Shown one piece after another: positions 17,649 to 26,515 of a DNA stretch of 64,000 nt (the stretch's first letter is position 1; the number at the start of each line of letters is the position of its first letter). The stretch is taken from contig OY762937.1 in assembly GCA_963667005.1 (NCBI GenBank), positions 2,294,001 to 2,358,000 on the forward strand. Direction: 5' to 3'. Made by a program: the position numbers and the translations under genes. Source of the DNA: G963662605 sp963667005 (GTDB lineage: Bacteria; Bacteroidota; Ignavibacteria; Ignavibacteriales; Ignavibacteriaceae). Below the pieces are notes generated by a model, which saw nothing but the letters and a program-made list of their open reading frames with translations, was not told the DNA's origin and ran no database searches.

Positions 17649-17709
17649 TAAATGGGGAGAGCGATATTTATATAATAGATAAGTTTATGCTTGAATGCCA
17701 AGCAACTAT

Positions 17710-18927
17710 TTAAGAAATATATTCGTTCAATATGTTTTCAATTAATTCGGCATTTGTTATTCTTTTTCTTGCAGATATAATACTATTTTTATAAACTATT
17801 ATTTCAGGAGGCATAGACCTTAAATTATAAATTCCACCCATTGAGTAGCAATACGCTCCCGCAGTTTGAATTGCAAGTATATCGCCTTCTCGTACTTCCG
17901 GGATTTGCCTCCCTTTTGCAAAATAATCTCCTTGCTCGCAAATATTTCCGCAAATATCATATATATTTAAAATTCCGTTTGGATTGCTGAGATTAACGAT
18001 ATGGTGATATGCCCCCTTATATAATACAGGCCGGATTAACTGCGGAAAGCCGGAGTTCGTTCCGACTATTATTCTTTCGTCATTATTTTTTAAAGTATTG
18101 ACTTGTATAAGTAAAACGCCAGATTCTGCAACTAAATACCGTCCAGGCTCAAAATATAAATCTAAGTCCTTACCAAAACTTTTGCAAAAATTTACGAAAA
18201 CAGAAGTAATAGTTGATCCAAAAGCGGTAAAATCAAAGTTCGTTTCATTTGAATTATAAGCGACTGGGAAACCTCCGCCAAAATCAATAAACTTTAAATC
18301 AGGAAAAGAACTTGGATTGGCAATCTCCAATAAATTGTTCACCGATTGAAAAAACGAGCTAGTATCTTTAATTCCAGAGCCTGTATGTTCATGAAGGCCT
18401 ATTATGTGCAGGTTAAATTGTTTAGAAATATTGATTGCAGTAAGTACATCTTTTAACAAAATACCAAATTTTGAAGTTGGTCCACCAGTTTGCACATTAG
18501 CATTTGCGCCAGCTACTACACCAGGGTTAATTCGTAAACATATTGAAGTCCCGGGAAAATTAGCTCCATAACGCTTTAATTCAGATAATGAACCAATGTT
18601 AAAGGTTACTTTACAATTTGCTACTTCCACCATTTCACCCAGTGAGATATTATTTGCAGTAAACAGTATTCGCTCAGACGAAAAGCCACACCTTAGAGCT
18701 AACAAAACTTCAGATGGACTCACTGCATCAATCATAGCTCCAGCTTTTTCGAGGAGCTTTAAGATATATGGATTAAAGTTTGCTTTCATGGCATATAGAA
18801 TATGCAATCTTGGGTAGGTTATATTAGTAAACACCCCCTTGAATTTGTCAACAATCAAGTTCCCATCATAAACATAAAGTGGTGTGCCATATTTACTTGT
18901 CAAATCTAGCAACAGCTCGTTATTCAT
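17710..18927 (-). CDS. PLP-dependent decarboxylase, LysA/ornithine-decarboxylase fold type III
   Basis: A 405-aa enzyme with the alanine-racemase-like barrel of diaminopimelate/ornithine decarboxylases. The PLP lysine lies in YAMKAN (K48). Also visible are the HxxxGSG segment (HEHTGSG), the phosphate-binding EPGRYLV, the catalytic CEQGD (about residue 325) and the GAYCYSMGG substrate tyrosine. All catalytic residues are therefore kept, and the length is normal for LysA. No lysine-pathway gene is adjacent, and the AT-rich composition matches the island. A specialised or transferred amino-acid decarboxylase is as likely as the housekeeping lysA. Confidence 0.8.
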   Translation of the reverse strand: MNNELLLDLTSKYGTPLYVYDGNLIVDKFKGVFTNITYPRLHILYAMKANFNPYILKLLEKAGAMIDAVSPSEVLLALRCGFSSERILFTANNISLGEMVEVANCKVTFNIGSLSELKRYGANFPGTSICLRINPGVVAGANANVQTGGPTSKFGILLKDVLTAINISKQFNLHIIGLHEHTGSGIKDTSSFFQSVNNLLEIANPSSFPDLKFIDFGGGFPVAYNSNETNFDFTAFGSTITSVFVNFCKSFGKDLDLYFEPGRYLVAESGVLLIQVNTLKNNDERIIVGTNSGFPQLIRPVLYKGAYHHIVNLSNPNGILNIYDICGNICEQGDYFAKGRQIPEVREGDILAIQTAGAYCYSMGGIYNLRSMPPEIIVYKNSIISARKRITNAELIENILNEYIS

Positions 18928-19056
18928 TTTAACTCCGGTGTAATTGTGAATAATATAAACACCTTTTGCTTAACTAAAAAATAAAAATATTCGAATGATT
19001 AAACAATACATTAATATCCAAGATTAATGGTATTATATACATCTTCAAAACAGTTC

Positions 19057-19085
19057 TTGACATACACCGTAAACTTCGCTAATTT
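19057..19085 (+). promoter_or_regulatory. promoter of the SIR2-TPR gene
   Basis: TTGACA (19057-19062), a spacer of exactly 17 bases and TAATTT (19080-19085), about 88 bases before the ATG at 19173. It is one of the best matches in the window to the housekeeping consensus, implying steady expression. Confidence 0.65.
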
Positions 19086-19172
19086 ATTAAATTAAATATT
19101 CAATAATAGCTGGTAGCATGTCTGTTAAACTGGCTATTCTCCGTGTTTCAAAAGTTGTATTGAGGCAAAATT

Positions 19173-21380
19173 ATGATAGAAAAGGATATTGAACAGCTCG
19201 CATACAAATTAAAACAAAACAATTTAAAGAAGAGACCAGGCGCTGTCGTTTTTATTGGCGCCGGTTGTTCTGTGTCCGCGGGAATACCTGTTAGCAAAGG
19301 AATAGTTAAATGCGTTAGAGAGAAATACAAAGATAATCCTACGATTGACAGGTGTAAAAGTGATGCGTATGCTGATATAATGGAGTGCTTGGACCCACAA
19401 GAAAGAAAAGACGTATTCACTTCTTATGTTAATACGGCAAAGATTAATGTAAGCCATATTTATCTGGCACAACTTATCTCTGAAAGTTATGTGGATTATG
19501 TTGTGACAGTCAATTTCGATAATTTGGCAATTAGGGCGTTAGCCCTTTATGAGCGTTTTCCAGCTATATATGATATTTCGACATTGAAAGATTTGACGAC
19601 TACTCCACTTGAGACAAAATCAATAACCTTCCTGCATGGTATGTATAATGGGTTATGGCAATTAAATACTAAAGCAGAAATGGCAAAAATAATAAAAAAT
19701 GGCGTTGTTAGGCGAATATTTAGTCAAATTACAATAAATCGACCATGGATTGTAGTAGGTTATGATGGTAGTGATTTCATCTTTGATGAACTAGTAAGTT
19801 TAGGCCGCTTTGATAATGGCCTTTATTGGATAGCTTTCGAAGACTACGTTAGCCAAAGAGTGAGCGATGAACTGTTGAATAGGGAGAATACCGAAAGTTT
19901 TGTAATAAAAGGTTATGATGCAGATTTATTCTTTCTCAAGCTTTCAGCCAAACTACAAGAGGATGAGCCCCAAATATTTACGAAACCCTTCACTTTACTT
20001 TACAAAATGATGCAAAATGTTGTAGATATTAAAGATTCAGAAGACTATAAATCTGTTAAGGAAAGGCTTGAACTTAGTAAAAAAATGGTGAGCGATGCGA
20101 TAGCAAATTATGAACTAATTGAACAACCGGCTATTAAGATGTCCGAACAAGAGATCAAGATGGCAAAATTAAATATGTCCTTAATTGATTGCTTAACAAA
20201 AGAACAATTTGAAAAGCTTACAAATTTAGAACTTCAACTCAATGAGGACAACACTGATGAAAATACGAAGAAAATTCTATCTGATATATATATAAGCTGG
20301 GGAAACAATATTTTTAAAAAAGCTACGCTAGCTGACGAATCTGAAAAGTTAGATCTTTATAATGCCGCAAAAGAAAAGTTTATCAGAGCCGTTCAGATAA
20401 ATGAAAAAATGTATGTTGCGTATAATAATTGGGGCGCCGTGTTAAATGCGACAGGTACTTTGATTCAAGGTGCGGAGTCTGAGAGATATTTCAATGAAGC
20501 TATTGATAAATACAAAGTTTCATTAAGCATCAAAGAGGATTATGTTAGAGCTCTGTATAATTATGCTCGTTCATTGTACAATCTGGGCAAGCTTAAACCT
20601 TTGGAGGAGGCCGCGAATTTATATAACGAGGCCATAAACAAATTGGAATTATCAGATCAGATTCAGCCTGGGAATTTTGACGTGATATTTTTCTGGGCGC
20701 TTATTTTGGGGGCATTGGCGAAAACTTCTTCGGAGTTAGCTAAAATGGATTATCTGCGACAAGCGGCATCAAAATACTCTCTGGCAATTGGAATTAAGAA
20801 TGATTCATTTGCGGCTTATTATAATTGGGGCCTAGTATTGTCTAATATCGCATCAAATTCACCAGAACAGGATAGAGAACCTATTTATAATCAATCATTT
20901 GACAAATTCCAAAGAGCTATCGACATAAATCCCAATTATTTTGAAGCCCATATGGAGATGGGATATGTTTGTGATAGACTGGCTGAAATTAAGCCTAAAG
21001 CTGATAGGGAATTATTATACTATAAATCAATTGAAAATTATAAAAAAGCCATTGCAATAGACATTAGCAATAGAAACGCTTATTATAATCTGGGTTATTC
21101 GCTACTAAAGTTAGCTCAATTAAAAAATGGGGAGGAATCAATGAGTATATTTGTAGAAGCGGAGACTGTACTAATAAAGGCTGAAGAGCTTGGAGCGACT
21201 TCTTATAATCTTGCCTGTCTATATGCTCTTACAAATCGAAATGAATTAGCACTAAGTAAACTCGACTCTGTGCTAGAAAAAGATCAAGAGAAATTTTCAT
21301 ATGTCGAAAAAGATTCTGATTGGGATGCGCTTAGAAATGAGCCTAAGTACCTTGAACTTAAAGCAAAGTATCTGAATTAG
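19173..21380 (+). CDS. SIR2-like NADase fused to a TPR array (probable defence protein)
   Basis: A 735-aa two-part protein. Residues of about 20-260 form a SIR2 domain with the NAD site GAGCSVSAG (about 28), TVNFDN (about 111), the catalytic His in FLHGMYN (about 154) and VVGYDGSDF (about 196), so the active site looks intact. After a linker, residues of about 370-735 hold seven or more TPR-like helix pairs (YNNWGAVLNATG, YNYARSLYNLG, YYNWGLVLSNIA, YYNLGYSLLKLA). It ends with the YNLACLYAL...DWDALRNEPKY cap seen in other TPR proteins. Bacterial SIR2 fusions of this kind deplete NAD on phage infection. That role is inferred here. Confidence 0.83.
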   Translation: MIEKDIEQLAYKLKQNNLKKRPGAVVFIGAGCSVSAGIPVSKGIVKCVREKYKDNPTIDRCKSDAYADIMECLDPQERKDVFTSYVNTAKINVSHIYLAQLISESYVDYVVTVNFDNLAIRALALYERFPAIYDISTLKDLTTTPLETKSITFLHGMYNGLWQLNTKAEMAKIIKNGVVRRIFSQITINRPWIVVGYDGSDFIFDELVSLGRFDNGLYWIAFEDYVSQRVSDELLNRENTESFVIKGYDADLFFLKLSAKLQEDEPQIFTKPFTLLYKMMQNVVDIKDSEDYKSVKERLELSKKMVSDAIANYELIEQPAIKMSEQEIKMAKLNMSLIDCLTKEQFEKLTNLELQLNEDNTDENTKKILSDIYISWGNNIFKKATLADESEKLDLYNAAKEKFIRAVQINEKMYVAYNNWGAVLNATGTLIQGAESERYFNEAIDKYKVSLSIKEDYVRALYNYARSLYNLGKLKPLEEAANLYNEAINKLELSDQIQPGNFDVIFFWALILGALAKTSSELAKMDYLRQAASKYSLAIGIKNDSFAAYYNWGLVLSNIASNSPEQDREPIYNQSFDKFQRAIDINPNYFEAHMEMGYVCDRLAEIKPKADRELLYYKSIENYKKAIAIDISNRNAYYNLGYSLLKLAQLKNGEESMSIFVEAETVLIKAEELGATSYNLACLYALTNRNELALSKLDSVLEKDQEKFSYVEKDSDWDALRNEPKYLELKAKYLN

Positions 21381-21526
21381 CTAAAAATTATCTACAAGTT
21401 TTTAACAACTGCTTTGATAAGTATCGTTGTGCTGAAATACTTTATCTAAAAGACTCCTGAAAATTCGTAAATTAACCCTCCAATATTTTAAACTTTTGTA
21501 GTTTTTGAGCATTATTTTAGTTTTTC

Positions 21527-22861
21527 ATGAAATCCGTTAAGCAGCATTTAAAGGAGACCGTTTCGTTATCTATTCCCGTCATCATCGGGCAGGTTGGCCA
21601 TGTTATGATGGGCGTGGTGGATAATGCCATGGTGGGACAGGTGTCGCCGTACCATTTGGCGGCGGCTTCGATTGCTAACGGGTTATTCTTCATTTTTCTT
21701 GTTGTAGGTCTCGGGATTTCCTATGCTATCAGTCCGCTTGTCGCTATGACTGCCGGATCGGGTGACAAGACAAAATCTTCTGTGATATTGCGGCATGGTT
21801 TTTACATCAATATGGTGTCGGCAATAATACTTACTGCGCTTTCTTTTTTTGCGGCCGGACTGATTCAGTACATGCATCAATCACCCGAGGTGACGAAACT
21901 CGCTGTTAGTTACACGAGAATATTGAGTTTCTCAGCCGTCCCGGTAATGATATTCCAGACGTACAGACAGTTCAGCGAAGGGCTTTCAGTCATGCGGCCG
22001 CCGATGATCATCACTATAGCGGCAAACTTCTTCCATGCCGGTGCGAATTATGTCTTGATATACGGACATTTCGGATTTCCGCGTTTGGAATTGGATGGTG
22101 CAGGATATGCAACATTATTTTCACGCAGCCTTATGGCACTCGCCATGGCGCTTGTCGTTTTGAAGAGCAAGCGGTTCAGCGAATATAATTTTAAAATACT
22201 TCCGTTCTCGTTCGACAGGGAAGAAGGGAAACGCATTCTTACGCTTGGCATCGGGAGTGGATTTCAATATTTCTTTGAAGTCGGATGTTTTGTGTTTGCC
22301 GCAATTATGATTGGCTGGATCGGTCCATATGAACAGGCTGCCCATCAGATAGCCATGAATGTGGCTTCGATAAGCTATATGGTCGTTATCGGAATTTCCG
22401 CTGCCGGAACAATACGCGTCGGAAACGCCGTTGGCAGTAAGAGCATTCTTCACACGAGAAGAGCAGGCTTCAGCGCCCTTGGACTCGCATTCGGATTTAT
22501 GGTCTGTTCAGGAATATCGCTTGTGTTCTTACGTTCACTTTTGCCGCAGTTATATGTTGAAAACAAACAGGTCATAGATATCGCTTCGCAATTACTCTTT
22601 ATAGCAGCGCTGTTTCAAATCTTTGACGGCACTCAGGCTGTCGGTCTTGGAATTCTGCGCGGCATAACGGATATAAAATTTCCGACGGTTGTTACATTTG
22701 TATCATACTGGATAATATGCGTACCTATAGCATATCTATTCGGATTTATATTCCATTGGGGTGTCGTAGGTGTGTGGATAGGACTGCTTATCGGTCTGGC
22801 AACATCCGCTGTGTCGCTGTCAATCCGTTTCGCGGTAAAGAGTAAAAGACTTCCGGTGTAG
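21527..22861 (+). CDS. MATE-family multidrug/metabolite efflux transporter
   Basis: A 444-aa inner-membrane protein of about twelve helices in two homologous halves. The opening LSIPVIIGQVGHVMMGVVDNAMVG is characteristic of NorM/MATE cation-coupled antiporters. The second half starts at about residue 235 (LTLGIGSGFQYFFEVGCF) and repeats the pattern. The length is normal. Its composition returns to that of the core genome, marking the end of the AT-rich island. The substrate is not predictable. Confidence 0.92.
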   Translation: MKSVKQHLKETVSLSIPVIIGQVGHVMMGVVDNAMVGQVSPYHLAAASIANGLFFIFLVVGLGISYAISPLVAMTAGSGDKTKSSVILRHGFYINMVSAIILTALSFFAAGLIQYMHQSPEVTKLAVSYTRILSFSAVPVMIFQTYRQFSEGLSVMRPPMIITIAANFFHAGANYVLIYGHFGFPRLELDGAGYATLFSRSLMALAMALVVLKSKRFSEYNFKILPFSFDREEGKRILTLGIGSGFQYFFEVGCFVFAAIMIGWIGPYEQAAHQIAMNVASISYMVVIGISAAGTIRVGNAVGSKSILHTRRAGFSALGLAFGFMVCSGISLVFLRSLLPQLYVENKQVIDIASQLLFIAALFQIFDGTQAVGLGILRGITDIKFPTVVTFVSYWIICVPIAYLFGFIFHWGVVGVWIGLLIGLATSAVSLSIRFAVKSKRLPV

Positions 22862-22866
22862 TCCGG

Positions 22867-23574
22867 TTACTCAATAAATCCCTTCAGATATACTTCCAGC
22901 TCTTCGAGAACCTTCTCGTCTATGGTAAACGTTACATAATCCGCGAAGTTATTGAGGATGACCAGCGAGTTTATGCTGGTATCCATCTCTTCCAGGTTGG
23001 CGATTTTCTTACTGACGTTGTGGTTCAAAGCCCTGATATCTTCATATATATTTACCAGATTATTCATATCCCAGTCGGGAGCATTTCCGCGCTTCCAGGT
23101 TACATACTGGGAAAGCAGGTAGAAAGATAATGCTCTGAATTGTGTTTCTTCCAGTGAGGCAAAAGGTAGGTGGAAGTGCAGCATAGGTTTAAGTCTGCCC
23201 ATGATCGGGCATCCCGAACTGACCATCAGGATTCCCAGAAGACTGCTTACGCCTGCCTGCAATGATGTTTTCTTTGTATACGTGCGCTGATCGGTAACAA
23301 CGAATACCTCAGCATGTTTGAAAGAAGGCATATCATGGAATTCGGCAATGATGTCGACGAGATTCGTCGCTAAGGGGCAATAGTCAAAATACTTTGGATC
23401 GAGCGGACAGTGTGCGCATCTGAAATTGTTGAGCTTCGACCAATCGGGGTAACTGCTCCGGTCTGTTTTGATAATATTCATCGTTCCCGAATCAATCCGG
23501 ATGTTGAATTCTTTGCGTTGTTCATTAGGGAAGATAAAGGTATAGGAAAACAGTAACTCGCTTTTTTGATCCAT
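22867..23574 (-). CDS. uncharacterised cysteine-motif protein (DUF6901-like)
   Basis: A 235-aa protein without signal peptide or strong membrane helix. The striking feature is FRCAHCPLDPKYFDYCPL (about residues 50-68, C-x2-C-x8-C) plus SGCPIMGRL at about 115, four cysteines that could bind a metal. From memory this is like a conserved DUF6901-type protein, with no known function. Its stop is only five bases from the convergent MATE stop. Confidence 0.6.
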   Translation of the reverse strand: MDQKSELLFSYTFIFPNEQRKEFNIRIDSGTMNIIKTDRSSYPDWSKLNNFRCAHCPLDPKYFDYCPLATNLVDIIAEFHDMPSFKHAEVFVVTDQRTYTKKTSLQAGVSSLLGILMVSSGCPIMGRLKPMLHFHLPFASLEETQFRALSFYLLSQYVTWKRGNAPDWDMNNLVNIYEDIRALNHNVSKKIANLEEMDTSINSLVILNNFADYVTFTIDEKVLEELEVYLKGFIE

Positions 23575-23869
23575 ATGCCTGCCGTTTATATCAAATGCCT
23601 ATTTGCAGTAACAAAATTAGAAATATTTTTAACATATGACAGAAAATTTTTTAAAATCTTGAATTAAAGTGCATAGCGTCACAAAATAGTTTGGGTTTAA
23701 TGGAATTGATTTTTCAACAATTCATCCGAGTTTCTTTACAGTATGTTCGCCCCCTTCAGGGACGGATATGTTGGTATGATGCCAAACCCGTGAGTTTCTC
23801 ACAGTCGCCACGCTGTTGACGTGTCGACAAGGATTCACCCACGGTGGTTGTTTTCCATTCGTCCAATTC
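23575..23869. other. gene-free spacer with small inverted repeats
   Basis: No reading frame is supported. The segment 23788-23855 contains TGTTGACGTGTCGACA (a near-perfect short palindrome) and a flanking pair, ACCCGTGAGTTTCTCAC and ATTCACCCACGG, that may fold together. It carries no terminator T-run. Confidence 0.4.
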
Positions 23870-25126
23870 CTACGTCTTCTGCTGCTTCTTCTTTGCGGCA
23901 GGGAAGAGTATGTTGTTCAGGATGAGCCTGTAGCCGGGTGAACTTTTATGAAGCGAGAGGTCTGTCGGTGGATTGCCGACTGCATGCTGATAGTCTTCAG
24001 GGTCATGGCCTCCATAAAATGTAAAGGTACCTCTTCCGAAACTTCCATGAATATATTTTACTTGATTGGTGCTGCTTCTTTCCGCCATAACAACAACTGA
24101 TTTTTTAATCAGTTCTTTTCTGAACGCGGTTGTCTGTCCCATGAATCCCTTTATCACGTTGACATGATTTTGTGTCAGCATGGTAGGTACGGGGTCGTAT
24201 TTAGCGGAGAAATCAAAGAGGGTGAAATAGTCGTTCTCACGATCGCCTATCTCATTGGGTTGTATATCAATATCGCTGTATTCGTATACATACGGATTCA
24301 TCTCGAGCTTAAAATTTTCGAAAGCCAGAGTGTTGGAAAAATCAAGGTGTGATTGCGCATCCGGATCCGGTGCGTCGCCGTCAAACATCCGGTCGCATAT
24401 GTCAACATTGTGTGCAGCCAGAGCAATGTCGTATGAATCCGTAGCAGAGCACATGGCAAAAAGGAATCCGCCTTTTCCTATGAAACCTTTGATTGATGAG
24501 GCTACGTCTTTCATCATATCAGAGACTTTTTTATAGCCTAAACGTTTTGCATCATTCTCGTATCGCATCTGCTGTTCAACATACCATTGGGCATTACTGA
24601 AACTCGCGTAAAATTTTCCGTACTGCCCGGTAAAGTCCTCATGATGCAAATGCAGCCAGTCATACTTACCCAATTCGCCATTGAGAATTTCTTCATTCCA
24701 GAATTTCGTATAAGGAATTTTTGCATAGTCTAATACAAGCGTGACCGCATCATCCCATGGTGAAAATCCCGGCGGAACGTACACGGCAATTTTGGGCGCT
24801 TTTTCTAAACGGACGACATCGGTGTTCTGGGCATCGCTCTGTACCTCAGCGTAAAGCTTTGCAGCTTCAACGGCTGAAATTGTGGTAAAGGAAACGCCTT
24901 CAATCCTGCACTCGGTAGCAATATTGTCGGAGTAATCCAACAGAAATGAACCTCCGCGGTAATTCAACAGCCAGTCGGCTTTACCGCCGTTTTGCAGCGC
25001 GTGGAAAGTCATACCGTAAGCTTTAAGGTGGTCGGTCTGATTAATATCCATGTAGATGAGTATTTTATCTTGCGCCAGAACGCTCAGGGAGAGGAGAAGG
25101 AGACAGGTCGCAATTTGTTTTATCAT
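23870..25126 (-). CDS. secreted GATase-like protein often labelled asparagine synthetase B
   Basis: A 418-aa protein with a signal peptide (MIKQIATCLLLLSLSVLAQ). The sequence ILIYMDINQTDHLKAYGMTF...DWLLNYRGGSFLL matches, from memory, a Bacteroidetes/Chlorobi family that databases call asparagine synthetase B. There is no synthetase domain, and the fold looks like a class-I amidotransferase-type hydrolase, with GGFLFAMCSATDSYD as the elbow-like region and FTFYGGHDPEDY towards the end. I consider the usual name misleading. It lies downstream of clpX on the same strand. Confidence 0.65.
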   Translation of the reverse strand: MIKQIATCLLLLSLSVLAQDKILIYMDINQTDHLKAYGMTFHALQNGGKADWLLNYRGGSFLLDYSDNIATECRIEGVSFTTISAVEAAKLYAEVQSDAQNTDVVRLEKAPKIAVYVPPGFSPWDDAVTLVLDYAKIPYTKFWNEEILNGELGKYDWLHLHHEDFTGQYGKFYASFSNAQWYVEQQMRYENDAKRLGYKKVSDMMKDVASSIKGFIGKGGFLFAMCSATDSYDIALAAHNVDICDRMFDGDAPDPDAQSHLDFSNTLAFENFKLEMNPYVYEYSDIDIQPNEIGDRENDYFTLFDFSAKYDPVPTMLTQNHVNVIKGFMGQTTAFRKELIKKSVVVMAERSSTNQVKYIHGSFGRGTFTFYGGHDPEDYQHAVGNPPTDLSLHKSSPGYRLILNNILFPAAKKKQQKT

Positions 25127-25225
25127 GGATATATGTCTCTTGATGGATACCAGAGGATGATTATTGCAAAACTACGGGGTCCTAAACGCGTATTTCGCAA
25201 TAATCATCACGCTGATAAAATAGTG

Positions 25226-26500
25226 TTATGCTGATTCGCTGTTTTTTCTCTGTGAAGCTGTGTTCTTCTTCGGTTTACCTTCAATGTAAATCGGAGCTTC
25301 GCCTTTTTCAATAACATCACGAGTTATGATGCACTTATTGATATTTTCTTTTTCGGGAAGTTCAAACATAATGTCAAGCATAATTTCTTCAACGATGGAG
25401 CGCAATGCGCGTGCACCGGTTTTTCGTTCGATGGCTTTTTTAACAAGTGCGTCCAGAGCGAACGGGTCATATTCAAGTTCAATGCCCTCATACGCGAACA
25501 ACTTTTTATATTGTTTGAGGATGGCATTCTTCGGTTCAGTAAGGATATTCTTTAAGGCTTCCTCGCTTAGCGAATGCAGCGCGGCAATCACAGGGAGGCG
25601 GCCGATAAGTTCGGGTATCAAACCGAAATGCAGCAAGTCCTCGTGCTGTACCATCTGCATTAACATGTCGTCCGATAAGTGCTCTTTGTCATTTACTTCG
25701 GCACCGAATCCCATTTTGCTTTTATTGATTCGTGATGCGATTACTTTTTCAATTCCTTCAAAAGCACCGCCGACAATGAATAGAATATTTTTCGTGTTAA
25801 CATTGATCAAGTTCTGTTCAGGATGCTTTCTTCCGCCTTTCGGTGGTACACCTGCAATTGTTCCTTCAAGGATTTTCAACAATGCCTGCTGAACACCTTC
25901 GCCGGAAACATCACGAGTGATTGAAACGTTATCACTCTTGCGGGCAATCTTGTCAATCTCGTCAATATACACGATACCTTTTTGGGCGCGTTCAAGATTG
26001 TAGTCTGCCGATTGGAGTAAGTGAACCAAAATGGTTTCAACATCATCACCGACATAGCCGGCTTCGGTAATTGTAGTTGCATCTGCTATTGCAAAGGGGA
26101 CATCCAGAATTTTGGAAAGCGTTTGAGCAAGAAGGGTTTTACCGGTACCGGTAGGTCCTAATAATAAAACGTTACTTTTTTCAATTTCAACGTCGTCAAT
26201 GTCGAAGAAATTAGTCTGACTATTAACTCTCTTATAATGATTGTAAACGGCAACGGAAAGAACTTTCTTTGCTCTATCCTGACCGATAACATACTGATCT
26301 AATGTATCTTTGATCGACTTGGGAGAAATCTTGTCATTTTTTTTGGCTTTGGGCTGGTTGAAGGCGGCCAGATTATTACGGATAATATCAACACTGCTTC
26401 CTACGCAGATGTCACAGATGTATACATCCGGACCTGCAATCAGGCTTCCTACTTCCTGTGAACTTCTACCGCAAAACGAACATTTAATTTGTTTACTCAT
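25226..26500 (-). CDS. clpX: ATP-dependent Clp protease ATP-binding subunit ClpX
   Basis: A 424-aa AAA+ unfoldase that feeds substrates to ClpP. An N-terminal C4 zinc-binding domain (CSFCGRSSQEV...CDIC) is followed by Walker A GPTGTGKT, the pore loop GYVGDDV, Walker B VYIDEIDK, the sensor and arginine-finger region (ISRDVSGEGVQQALLK-like) and the C-terminal small domain with the GARALRSI sensor-2 motif. Length and order are normal. No clpP is adjacent. The TPR protein gene ends 16 bases upstream, so the two are probably cotranscribed. Confidence 0.97.
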   Translation of the reverse strand: MSKQIKCSFCGRSSQEVGSLIAGPDVYICDICVGSSVDIIRNNLAAFNQPKAKKNDKISPKSIKDTLDQYVIGQDRAKKVLSVAVYNHYKRVNSQTNFFDIDDVEIEKSNVLLLGPTGTGKTLLAQTLSKILDVPFAIADATTITEAGYVGDDVETILVHLLQSADYNLERAQKGIVYIDEIDKIARKSDNVSITRDVSGEGVQQALLKILEGTIAGVPPKGGRKHPEQNLINVNTKNILFIVGGAFEGIEKVIASRINKSKMGFGAEVNDKEHLSDDMLMQMVQHEDLLHFGLIPELIGRLPVIAALHSLSEEALKNILTEPKNAILKQYKKLFAYEGIELEYDPFALDALVKKAIERKTGARALRSIVEEIMLDIMFELPEKENINKCIITRDVIEKGEAPIYIEGKPKKNTASQRKNSESA

Positions 26501-26515
26501 GCCTGAACATACTCT

